Source: Thinopyrum elongatum
Lineage: Eukaryota; Streptophyta; Magnoliopsida; Poales; Poaceae
Assembly: GCA_011799875.1 (NCBI GenBank)
Contig: CM022302.1
Location: 186,860,942-186,924,941, forward strand
Direction: 5' to 3'
DNA: 64,000 nucleotides
Part shown: piece by piece, positions 1 through 8,666 of the stretch
How the letters are laid out: each line of letters begins with the position of its first letter
Numbering within the stretch: position 1 is the stretch's first letter
Notes under the pieces: model-generated
Told to the model about the DNA's origin: nothing
What the model saw: the letters and a program-made list of their open reading frames with translations, nothing else
Databases searched by the model: none
Position numbers and translations under genes: made by a program

Positions 1-160
1 GGATTGTGAGAAATCTTGATAGCACTTTCATTGTCACATAGAAGAGGCACTTTGTCACAAGTGACACCGTAATCCTTTAAAGTTTGCCTCATCCATAGCA
101 ATTGTGCACAACAACTTGCGGCAGCTACATACTCGGCCTCGGTGGAGGAGAGAGAGACAC
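1..160 (-). pseudogene. Copia RNase H segment, downstream piece of an interrupted pol
   Basis: Read on the minus strand this encodes the typical Copia RNase H continuation, including STEAEYVAAASCCAQLLWMR and a DNESAIKI motif. The missing upstream half ends at 14000 with SWSSKKQNC. Removing the Gypsy element 161-13999 and one copy of the 5-bp target site (gacac at 156-160, cacac at 14000-14004, one mismatch) restores a continuous frame, so the Gypsy landed in the RNase H domain. The rest of this Copia and its 3' LTR lie left of the window. Confidence 0.85.
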
Positions 161-1155
161 TGTCGGTGGACTAGAATAGGGGTACCCTAGTACCCCGTAC
201 TTGTGCACGGGCAGTAGCAGCATCCCGCGGCCAGGCTTACGGGAGGACAGCCAGAGAGAAGCTCAAGGTTATTAAGCCATTCAAGAACAAAGTATACAAA
301 GCAAGAGTCAAGGTCCCGGCAAGAGGAGCTTGCCGGGAGGGACAGTTGAGGCCCAACCTGAGGTTTGCTGTAGCAGAGTACTTGCCCCGGCAAGTCATTG
401 GCTGCGGCAAGGTATTGGCTGCGGCAAGATAGCAGCTGCGACAAGGTACTTGCCCCGGCAAGTTACCTTGCGCGGCAAGCTATTGGTTGCGGCAAGCTGT
501 CAGGTGCGGCAAGGTCTTGCCGCGGCAAGCGTTACTGTACCACTGTGCTACTGTGCTGCTCCGGTGCCTCTGCCAGCGTGGCGCTCTGGGTCCTTCCAAG
601 CGTGTGTGGCAGGGCACTGTGTAGACGGCGGTACTCTGTAGCTAGCGGTGCAGGAGCAGGTGGGATAGGCTTTTCCCACGTCCAAGACGTCCGGGTACAT
701 GTATCTGGACAGCTAAGGCATGGGCATTTAATGCCCTTGTCCCCTGCCGTCAGTGGTAGGTAGGACATGTCATCCTAGTAATAATGGCCTTACTGTAGCA
801 ACTTTCCACCTCTACCTTTACTGTTTGCCACCTGTTGGTGACCCCTTTGTGCGTATAAAAGGAGGCCCATAGGCAACGTGGAGGGGGGTTAGGAACTGGG
901 AGATGGAGAACTCCAGTATTGTACGCAGCTACTCTGTACTGTAGCGCTCCTGGAGCTAGAACAATCATCCAGATAATACACCAAAAAGCAGGAGTAGGGT
1001 TTTACACATCCGTGCGGCCCGAACCTGGGTAAAATCTCTCTCGTGTGCTGTCGTGTTCTTCGCTAGATTTGCTCTTCGTGCGACCGTCTCTCCCTGCCGA
1101 ATGTAAAGGGGTCCTTCCCTGGGTCCCATAGGTGATCGCGGATTCGTCCCCGACA
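161..1155 (+). repeat. 5' LTR of element A
   Basis: 995 bp, begins TGTCGGTGGACTAG and ends CCCCGACA. The U3 part (about 340-530) is dense in CTTGCC/GGCAAG words, many arranged as CTTGCC..GGCAAG palindromes. It is 34 bp longer than the 3' LTR; the difference falls in this repeated-word zone, as expected from slippage or unequal pairing. A TATA box lies at 854-860. Confidence 0.92.
851..862 (+). promoter_or_regulatory. TATA box of the element A 5' LTR
   Basis: GCGTATAAAAGG, a consensus plant TATA box within the LTR and the likely start of the genomic retrotransposon transcript. The same sequence recurs in the 3' LTR near 13696-13706. Confidence 0.7.
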
Positions 1156-1159
1156 TCTT

Positions 1160-1178
1160 TGGCGCGCCAGGTAGGGGG
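1160..1178 (+). other. Primer binding site of element A
   Basis: TGGCGCGCCAGGTAGGGGG lies 4 bases after the LTR end. It begins with the TGG complementary to the CCA end of a tRNA and contains the palindrome GGCGCGCC. The tRNA was not identified. Confidence 0.7.
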
Positions 1179-1239
1179 AGAGGTTGTGTGAACCTAATCT
1201 AGCGATTTGCGCGTTAGTTTTTGGGCCATCCTCCACCTT

Positions 1240-4090
1240 ATGGCTCCAAAAAAGAAGACATCGGTCATCGGTGCGTCTACGTCCAACCCGCCTGCTCCCA
1301 TGCGGGAGGGTGCCGACGTGATTGCGGCTGCTGGGGGGACTGGAGAGCGAGAGCTCCTATTACCTCCACCTGTCCAAAACCGGGCCAGCAACGCCAATCT
1401 TGGCGCTACTGGGTCTGGGAACGCAGCGCTGCTCGCTGCTGCTGGCCCTGCAAGCTCCAGAAACGGTGCTGCGGGTTCAGACGCCGCGGCCTTCGCAAGA
1501 AGCCCGTGACAGGCAGCGTCCTGATGCCCCAGGTGCCAGGCGCTCCCTGGATAATGAACTTGCGCATCGATCTCGAGATGCGCGGGGTCACCATACGCAT
1601 CAACACGTTGGCGGGGTCGAGGTACGGTCGCCTGGGCGTGGAGATGCTCCTTCTAACACTGTTAGGAGTAAGAGCATCCCACAGTCCTCACGCCACTCGA
1701 TACCTCCCTCACCAGCAGAAGCGTTGGCGCGTGCGCAGCTGCTCCTGAACTTCCCTCCACCAGCAGATAAGCTTGACGAGTGGAGGGCAACCATTCAGAG
1801 CCTTCTCAGCTTCGCTGATGCTGACCCGGTGCGCGCGGCCGACAAGAGAACTGGTGACAATGCTGTCACCAACAAGAACGGCGAGGGGGCAACAACCGTA
1901 CACTCCCCGCCCAAACGGCCTCGGTCGCCGACATGTCGAAACGACGCCCGTGGCGATGATTCCACGGCGTCGTCTGACCCGCGAGCTCGTCGTGACCAGC
2001 GCCTTGTTCTTCAGGAACACAGAGGAGAAGACGCTCGTACCACTATCGAGCGAAGGAGAGAAGCGCATCGTCAGTCCGACAGACGCGCAGGGCCCGCTGT
2101 TGACATGCATGCGCCAGGGGATCCTGGCGACTTGCCGTACGCGGTAAGTTGTCCAGCGTTCACCCGTGAGCTGCGGCAGGTCCAGTGGCCCAACCGCAAG
2201 GCTTTCAAGCCTGACGTGCCGAAGAAGTATGATGGCAAGACACACCCGTCGGAGTTCCTCAGCATTTACACCATTGCGGTGCAAGCTGCCGGGGGACGAG
2301 ACGACAAGATTCTTGCTAACTACTTCCCGCTCGTGTTAAAGCGCAACGTCGTCTCATGGCTCATGCACTTGCCGGAGAACTCCATTTCTTCATGGGCGGA
2401 CCTGTGCCATCAGTTTGTTGGTGCCTTTACTGGCAGTCATCAACCTCATGGCCAGGAGAGTGATCTTCATCTCATCCCCCAGAAGGAAGGAGAGCCCCTG
2501 CGCAAATACATTCAAAGGTTCAGCCGCGTACAGTACAACATCCCAGATGTTCACCCCGCTGCGGTTATTAGCTCGTTCCATCAGAATGTGCGTAACCGCA
2601 AGATGCGGGAGGAAATGGCGATGACCAAGGTCAGAGACATTGGCCAGCTATATGCTCTCGCCGACAAGTGTGCGCGTGCTGAAGAGGGAAGGAAACTTCC
2701 CGGTGAAGGTGTTGGCGCAGGGGGGAGCTCTGACAGCGAAGGTACCGCCCCGGCAAAGAAGGGCCGGCGGCGGAACAACAGGAAGAAAAAGGGCAAAGCT
2801 GTGCTTGCCGTCGAACAGTCCAGCGGCAACGGCAGCGCCGGCAAGGCCAAAGTCGAGGGCTCCGGCAAGGAGATTGCCGCGTGTGCCAACTGTCAGGCCT
2901 TGGCGGCTGCCGACAAGCAGGACGGCTCCGACAAGCAATATTGCAAGATCCACCGCACAAAGGGACACGATCTCCAGAACTGCCGACGAGTCGAGCAGCT
3001 TGTCGAACAGCAGAAAGCTGAGTATGAGAGGCGCGACAAGGAGAAGGCCCCAGAAGGTGTTGGCGGGTCCGGCAAGAAGCACACTGCCCGAGGAGGGCGT
3101 CGCGGCAAGGCCAAGCAGCAGCAGAGAGACAGGCCTCCTCGTGGCCGCGACAAAGATGATGATGATGATGATCTAGATGATGAAGAATCCAGTGAGCACA
3201 AATTTCAGAAAGCCGCAGAAGTCTTGTGTGTTGACGGTGGTGCTTCGTTGCATTCTTCTCACCGCCAACTTAAACAGTGGGCGCGAGAGATCAATGCGGC
3301 GGAACCATCTGTTGACGCCAGAAAGCTTCTGAAGTGGTCCGACACGCCTATCGTCTTTGACATTGAGGACCACCCTGACCGCACAACGGCGGTCGGGTGC
3401 TTGCCGATGTTGGTTTCACCAATGATCCGCAACCTCAAGGTCACGAAGATGTTGGTTGACGGTGGGGCCGGCTTGAATCTGATTTCGCCCGCTGTGCTCC
3501 GGAAACTTCAAATCCCTGACGGCGAGCTTGAGGAAACTGGTACTTTCCAAGGAGTCAATCCAGGAAGAAGCAAGCCGAAAGGGAAGATCACGCTGCTAGT
3601 GACATTTGGCAGCGAGCTGAACTACCGGACCGAGAAGGTCACCTTTGACGTTGCCGATATTCCATTGCCTTATAATGGGATACTTGGCCGTCCAGCGCTC
3701 GCCAAGTTCATGGCAGCCTCTCATTATGCCTACAACGTGTTGAAGATGCCAGGCCCAGTAAGTGTTATCACAGTTCCCTGCGATAAGAAGGATGCACTTA
3801 TTTGCGCCGACAAGATCTACCGGGAAGCAGCTGCCGCAACTGCCGCCAAGGCACTTGCCGCTGAAGCTCCCGGGGGGAAGAACAAGAGGAAGTCCGGCAA
3901 GAGCTCCTGTGCCCACTCCGGCAAGCGCACCTCTTCGGAGTGCTGCGCTGCCGTCGAGGACGCACCAGAGAGCTCCACCGGCAAGTGCAAGAAGAACAAA
4001 GCCGCTCCGCCGGCGACAAAGAAGGTGCCTGCCAAGGAGGACGGCACTGGTGGTTCCTTCACCATCAGTGCCACACTTGACAACAAATAG
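1240..4090 (+). CDS. gag: gag-protease region of element A (frameshifted)
   Basis: The best start is ATG 1240 (MAPKKKTS), open to about 1509, after which the reading continues in another frame that is open from 1322 to 4090, so there is one frame change near 1500. The long frame contains a Retrotrans_gag-type core (about 2140-2700, with FKPDVPKKYDG and a WADLCHQF segment), a basic linker, a CKIH..H..C zinc-knuckle-like motif near 2938, an Asp-rich run near 3155-3185, and an aspartic protease with LVDGGAGLNLI (catalytic Asp at 3458) followed by ILGRPALAKF. Gag packages RNA and protease processes the polyprotein. The frame ends at TAG 4088-4090, directly before the reverse transcriptase. Much of the basic linker is built from codons containing ggcaag, an element-wide word. 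Confidence 0.85.
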
Positions 4091-5167
4091 GAAAGCGTGC
4101 TTGTTGCTTTCCTGCGGGCGAATGTCGACGTGTTTGCATGGCAACCGTCCGACATCCCCGGTGTTCCCAGGAAAGTAATTGAGCACCACCTTGCCGTTTG
4201 TCCCCACGCGAGGCCCGTCAAGCAGAAAGCCAGAAAGCAAGCTGTGGAGCGGCAAGAGTTTATTGCGGAAGAAATCAAGAAGTTGGAAGCAGCAGGCCTC
4301 GTCAGAGGAGTGCTCCATCCTACGTGGTTGGCCAATCCTGTTGTCGTGCGCAAAGCGAATGGAAAATGGAGGCTTTGTATTGATTTCACTGATGTCAATA
4401 AAGCTTGTCCCAAAGACCCATTTCCTTTGCCCCGCATAGACCAGATTGTTGACTCCACGGCAGGATGTGATTTGCTTTCATTTCTTGACGCATATTCAGG
4501 GTATCATCAAATCTTCATGGCTGAGGAAGATGAGGAAAAGACCGCATTTATCACACCCTGTGGCACATACTGTTTCGTACGTATGCCATTTGGTTTGAAA
4601 AATGCTGGTTCAACATTTGCAAGAGCCGTCCAGATTGCTTTTGAGCCTCAGCTGCACAGAAATGTGGAAGCCTATATGGATGATATAGTGGTCAAAAGCA
4701 AGGACAGGGCTACTTTGGTTCAAGATCTAGAAGAAACTTTTGTAAATCTGCGCAAGATCAACTTGAAGCTCAACCCCGAGAAGTGCGTGTTTGGAGTTCC
4801 CTCCGGTAAGCTTCTCGGGTTCTTTGTGTCTCAACGTGGAATTGAAGCCAATCCTGACAAGATCAAATCCATTGAGCAAATTGAAGCACCGAAGCGCGTC
4901 AAGGATGTACGACGACTTGCCGGCTGTGTTGCTGCTCTCAGTAGGTTTATCTCCAAGTCAGCTGAGCGCGCCCTGCCATTTTTCAAAATCTTAAAAAAGG
5001 CAGGTCCATTGAAATGGACTCCGGAGGCGGAGGCAGCGCTGCAAGACTTGAAGAGATACCTCTCCTCTCCTCCAATACTTGTCGCACCTAAACCACAAGA
5101 GAAGTTGTTGCTGTATCTAGCGGCAACCAATCAAGTGGTTAGTGCTGCGCTAGTAGCGGAGAGATAG
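4091..5167 (+). CDS. pol: Reverse transcriptase of element A
   Basis: Continues in the same frame after the amber codon at 4088. It shows the Ty3/Gypsy RT series: VFAWQPSDIPGVP, the WRLCIDFTDVNKACPKDPFPLPRI region, LLSFLDAYSGYHQI, FVRMPFGLKNAGSTFARA and the catalytic YMDD at 4673-4684, then the RT connection with DVRRLAGCVAALSRFISK. It copies the element RNA into DNA in cytoplasmic particles. It ends at TAG 5165-5167 and the frame resumes at once (VDEEAV), so this second stop is best read as a mutation inside a once-continuous pol. Confidence 0.9.
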   Translation, partial: ESVLVAFLRANVDVFAWQPSDIPGVPRKVIEHHLAVCPHARPVKQKARKQAVERQEFIAEEIKKLEAAGLVRGVLHPTWLANPVVVRKANGKWRLCIDFTDVNKACPKDPFPLPRIDQIVDSTAGCDLLSFLDAYSGYHQIFMAEEDEEKTAFITPCGTYCFVRMPFGLKNAGSTFARAVQIAFEPQLHRNVEAYMDDIVVKSKDRATLVQDLEETFVNLRKINLKLNPEKCVFGVPSGKLLGFFVSQRGIEANPDKIKSIEQIEAPKRVKDVRRLAGCVAALSRFISKSAERALPFFKILKKAGPLKWTPEAEAALQDLKRYLSSPPILVAPKPQEKLLLYLAATNQVVSAALVAER

Positions 5168-5900
5168 GTGGATGAGGAGGCAGTAACTGCGGCAAGCACG
5201 TCCAGCGACAAGCTGGGGGCTCCCCCGACAAGTTTTGCTGCCGACAAGGATTCGTCTGCGCAGTCAGGCGAAGTGATACAAAAGAAGAAAATGGTGCAGC
5301 GCCCGGTCTACTTTGTGAGCTCTCTTCTGCAGGGAGCTAGGTCAAGGTATTCTGGTGTGCAGAAGCTGCTTTTCGGCCTTCTCATGGCCTCGAGAAAGCT
5401 GTGCCATTACTTTCAAGCACATGAAGTTACCATCGTCACTCGCTTCCCGCTGAAAAGGATTTTGCAAAATCCAGAAGCGACAGGCAGGATTGTCGAGTGG
5501 GCGTTGGAGTTGTCGAGCTTTGGTCTCAAGTTTGAGAGTACATCAACCATACAGAGCCGAGTTTTGGCAGAGTTTGTCGCAGAATGGACACCAACGCCAG
5601 ACGAAGAAATCCCAGAGACGACTCTCCCCGGCAAGGAGACAAGCAAAGAGTGGCTTATGTACTTTGATGGTGCCTTTTCGCTGCAAGGCGCCGGTGCTGG
5701 CGTACTGCTTGTCGCACCCACCGGAGAGCACCTCAAGTACGTGGTCTAAATGCACTTTCCCAAGGAACAGGCGACGAACAATACTGCAGAATATGAGGGG
5801 TTGCTTGCCGGTCTCAGGATCGCGGCAGACCTTGGGATCAAGAAGCTTATTGTCAGGGGAGATTCGCAGCTTGTCGTCAGGCAAGTGAACAAGAACTACC
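5168..5900 (+). CDS. pol: RNase H region of element A (interrupted)
   Basis: Starts with a variable linker, then PVYFVSSLLQGARSRYSGV and the RNase H domain beginning WLMYFDGAFSLQGAGAGVLL (first acidic residue). TAA at 5747-5749 replaces an expected Gln codon; after it the frame continues with NNTAEYEGLLAGLRIA and VRGDSQLVVRQV, which supply the Glu and Asp of the active site. Near 5905 a frame break moves the reading into the 5908-7818 frame. RNase H removes the RNA strand from the RNA-DNA hybrid; this copy is disabled. Confidence 0.82.
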
Positions 5901-5907
5901 ATGCCCA

Positions 5908-7818
5908 TTGATGGAAGCTTATGTAGATGAGGTGAGGAAGTTGGAGGAACGCTTTGACGGCCTACAAATGGAGCACGTCCCACGTGCTGAGAATGACATT
6001 GCCGATGGTTTGTCAAAGCGCGCCGCACTCAAATTGCCTGTGGAACCAGGCACTTTTGTGCTCCAACTAACTCAGCCATTCGTGACGCCATCAGTAGGGC
6101 AAGGCAGGAAGAGGAAGTTGGCTTCTGGCGACTACTTCCCGGCAGAGCTCCCCGAAGCCACCGGCAAGAAGGCTGCCAAAGCCAGCGCCAAAGATGCAGA
6201 GGGGCAAATTGCTCCGACAAGGCCTCACGCTCTTGTCGTTGAAGCGGGTGCTCCTAGGCAAGAGGCAAAGGGGCAACTTGCTCCGACAAGACTTCGGGTC
6301 CTTGTCGTTGAAGCAGGCGCTCCTGATCGAAGCGCTGAGGAGCAAGATGCTCCGACGAGGCCTTGGGCTTCCGTCGTTGAAGCAACTGCTCCCGACGAGC
6401 TTGTTGAAGGACAGCATGCTCCAGCAGGGCCCCAGGCTCTCGTCGTTGAAGCGGCTATTCCCGCCAAGCTCGTCGGGGAACGGCCGGCTCTGGTAGAGCG
6501 ACAAGCTCTTGCCGTAGGGCCTAATGTTCCCGCGGCAGAAGAAATGCCTTTAGTCCTCGTTGTCGAGCCACAGGCTCCAGCGTGGGCGCAGCAGATCGTC
6601 CGTTTCCTTCAGACAGGAGAACTTCCCGAAGAGCAGGAAGAAGCGGAGAAAGTAGCCCGACGGTCCAATATGTATCAATTTGTCGATGACATGCTGTGCA
6701 GAAAAAGACCAAACGGTGTGAAATTGAAGTGTATTCCCCGGGAAGAAGGACAGGAGCTGTTGGCGGAGATTCATGGAGGCATATGTGGTCACCACATAGG
6801 GTCAAGAGCCCTTGCTGGAAAGGCTTTCCGGCAAGGTTTCTTTTGGCCCACCGCCCTCCAGGATGCAACTGCACTAGTAACCAAGTGTGAAGCATGCCAG
6901 TTTCATTCCAAGCAGATTCATCAGCCAGCTCAAGCTCTCCAGACAATCCCTCTCTCCTGGCCATTTTTGGTCTGGGGGCTCGACATCCTCGGCCCCTTTC
7001 CCCGTGCCACCGGGGGCTTCGAGTACTTGTATGTGGCCATCGACAAGTTTACGAAGTGGCCGAAAGTGGAAGCAGTGAGGAAGGTGACAGCACAATCAGC
7101 CATCAAGTTCTTCAAGGGAATTGTTTGTCGCTTTGGTGTTCCTAACAGGATCATCACCGACAACGGTACCCAGTTCACGAAACACGCCTTCATGCAGTAT
7201 GTCGAAGACCTTGGCGCCAAGGTCTGTTTCGCTTCTGTTGCTCACCCGCGAAGCAACGGTCAAGCTGAAAGGGCAAATGCTGAAGTGCTGCGTGGGCTCA
7301 AGACGAGAACTTTCGACAGGCTGCGCAAGTGCGGCAAGAACTGGATCGAGGAGCTGCCAGTGGTTCTTTGGTCGATCAGGACGACGCCAAATCGAGCTAC
7401 TGGCCAGACGCCTTTTGCTCTATTTTATGGAGCAGAGGCAGTTCTCCCCACGGAACTCGTATACGGGTCACCTCGAGTGCTCGCTTACGATGAGCTTGAG
7501 CAAGAGCAACTGCGGCAAGATGACGCTGTGCTCCTCGAGGAGGATCGTCTTCAGGCTGCTGTGAGAGCTGCTCGCTACCAGCAAGCTTTGCGTCGCTACC
7601 ATAGCCGCAAAGTTAATGCCAGAAGTCTCGAGGAAGGCGACCTTGTTCTTCGGCGCGTTCAGTCGGCCAAGAATTCAAACAAGTTGACGCCGAAGTGGGA
7701 AGGCCCTTATCGGGTGAAACGAGTCACCAAGCCCGGCGCTGTCCGCCTGGAGACCGAGGATGGCATTCCAGTGATCAATTCCTGGAACATTGAGCATCTT
7801 CGTAAGTTTTTTCCATAA
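5908..7818 (+). CDS. pol: RNase H tail, repeat insert and integrase of element A
   Basis: 636 codons, fully open. The first 40 residues finish RNase H (MEHVPRAENDIADGLSKRA). A linker of five 23-residue repeats follows (separate entry). Integrase begins with an HHCC zinc-binding region (GHHIGSRALAGKAF, then CEACQFH, about 6785-6906), then the DDE core: Asp in WGLDILGPFPRA, Asp in IITDNGTQF near 7157, Glu in GQAERANAEVLRGL near 7266. The C-terminal part (GDLVLRRVQ, WEGPYRV) is the usual strand-binding domain; there is no chromodomain. The frame ends at TAA 7816. Integrase inserts the DNA copy into the genome. Confidence 0.9.
   Translation: MMEAYVDEVRKLEERFDGLQMEHVPRAENDIADGLSKRAALKLPVEPGTFVLQLTQPFVTPSVGQGRKRKLASGDYFPAELPEATGKKAAKASAKDAEGQIAPTRPHALVVEAGAPRQEAKGQLAPTRLRVLVVEAGAPDRSAEEQDAPTRPWASVVEATAPDELVEGQHAPAGPQALVVEAAIPAKLVGERPALVERQALAVGPNVPAAEEMPLVLVVEPQAPAWAQQIVRFLQTGELPEEQEEAEKVARRSNMYQFVDDMLCRKRPNGVKLKCIPREEGQELLAEIHGGICGHHIGSRALAGKAFRQGFFWPTALQDATALVTKCEACQFHSKQIHQPAQALQTIPLSWPFLVWGLDILGPFPRATGGFEYLYVAIDKFTKWPKVEAVRKVTAQSAIKFFKGIVCRFGVPNRIITDNGTQFTKHAFMQYVEDLGAKVCFASVAHPRSNGQAERANAEVLRGLKTRTFDRLRKCGKNWIEELPVVLWSIRTTPNRATGQTPFALFYGAEAVLPTELVYGSPRVLAYDELEQEQLRQDDAVLLEEDRLQAAVRAARYQQALRRYHSRKVNARSLEEGDLVLRRVQSAKNSNKLTPKWEGPYRVKRVTKPGAVRLETEDGIPVINSWNIEHLRKFFP
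6190..6535 (+). repeat. Five 69-bp (23-residue) repeats between RNase H and integrase
   Basis: Repeats start near 6201, 6270, 6339, 6408 and 6477. The consensus resembles GQxAPTRPxaLVVEAgAP followed by a variable five-residue spacer, decaying toward the right. Ala-, Pro- and Val-rich, with no resemblance to catalytic domains. All units stay in frame. Confidence 0.85.
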
Positions 7819-8666
7819 GGCGCGGTTGCCGGGCCCTTCCCCGGCAACCACCTTTTGTACAAGTCTTGCCGCTGTTGCATGTAATCCTTTGTACAAAGCC
7901 AGGCGCAGACCCTGTGCATAAATAAAGCTTTTGTATTTCGCAGTTTTTGACGATTTCATGTTTACTTTTATTTTGCATGATTATCTGACATACTGTGCAG
8001 TACAGCCTCCCCGGTAAGCATTAACGAGCCGCCAAGCTCCTATATCTTTATTTTCTCTTCTTTCTTTTTCTCAAAGAGACAGAAGCTTCCCTCGCGCACA
8101 AGTTTGCTGGGGGGGATGGGATAATGATATGGACCAGGCGTGGACCAGGCGTCGTTCAAAGAAACTTTGCCTTGCCGGGAAGAAGGCAGCGGCAAGCAGT
8201 GACAAGACCTTGCCGCGGAGAGATCAGCGACAAAGCTAAGTGCCAAAGTTTGAACAATCAAATTCTTTTTTATTTTCAAGGTTATTTTCCTTGAACGATA
8301 CTACTCTTTGTATGGAAAACCTGTGCGCGACGGAACCTAAGCGTAATCGGTCGCGCCCTTACCTTGTTTCGAGTCCGCTCAACAACCTAAGTGGCTGCAC
8401 TGAGCGCGACAAGGTTGCTTGCCGGCAGCGGCACCGCCAGCAGGCTGCTGAAGTCCCGCACCCAGCGCTCGCGGCGATGGTGCGCGCACCGGCAAGTTCC
8501 CTATAAGCGTAGGGCAAGTACACACAAAGAAAGAAATTGCTCAAGGGAGATGACATGCATTAACTTCAAAATATCGCAAGTTATATTACAAGATAAGTTG
8601 CCGCGGCTTAAACAGATTGTTCTTTAACATGTCTAGCGGCGGCAAGGAGGGAGAAGAATGGGCTCT
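7819..8666. other. Convergent intergenic region between pol and the reverse gene (element A)
   Basis: 848 bp without a supported gene. It holds an AATAAA at about 7920, usable as polyadenylation signal for the LTR-driven transcript, a CCGG-rich hairpin-like stretch just after the pol stop (7822-7850), and several ggcaag words. The end of the reverse gene at 8667 faces the end of pol. Confidence 0.6.

Noticed and set aside
5165..5167. Programmed readthrough at the second TAG of element A
   Set aside because: The stop lies inside pol between RT and RNase H with no counterpart visible in element C; a decay mutation is simpler.
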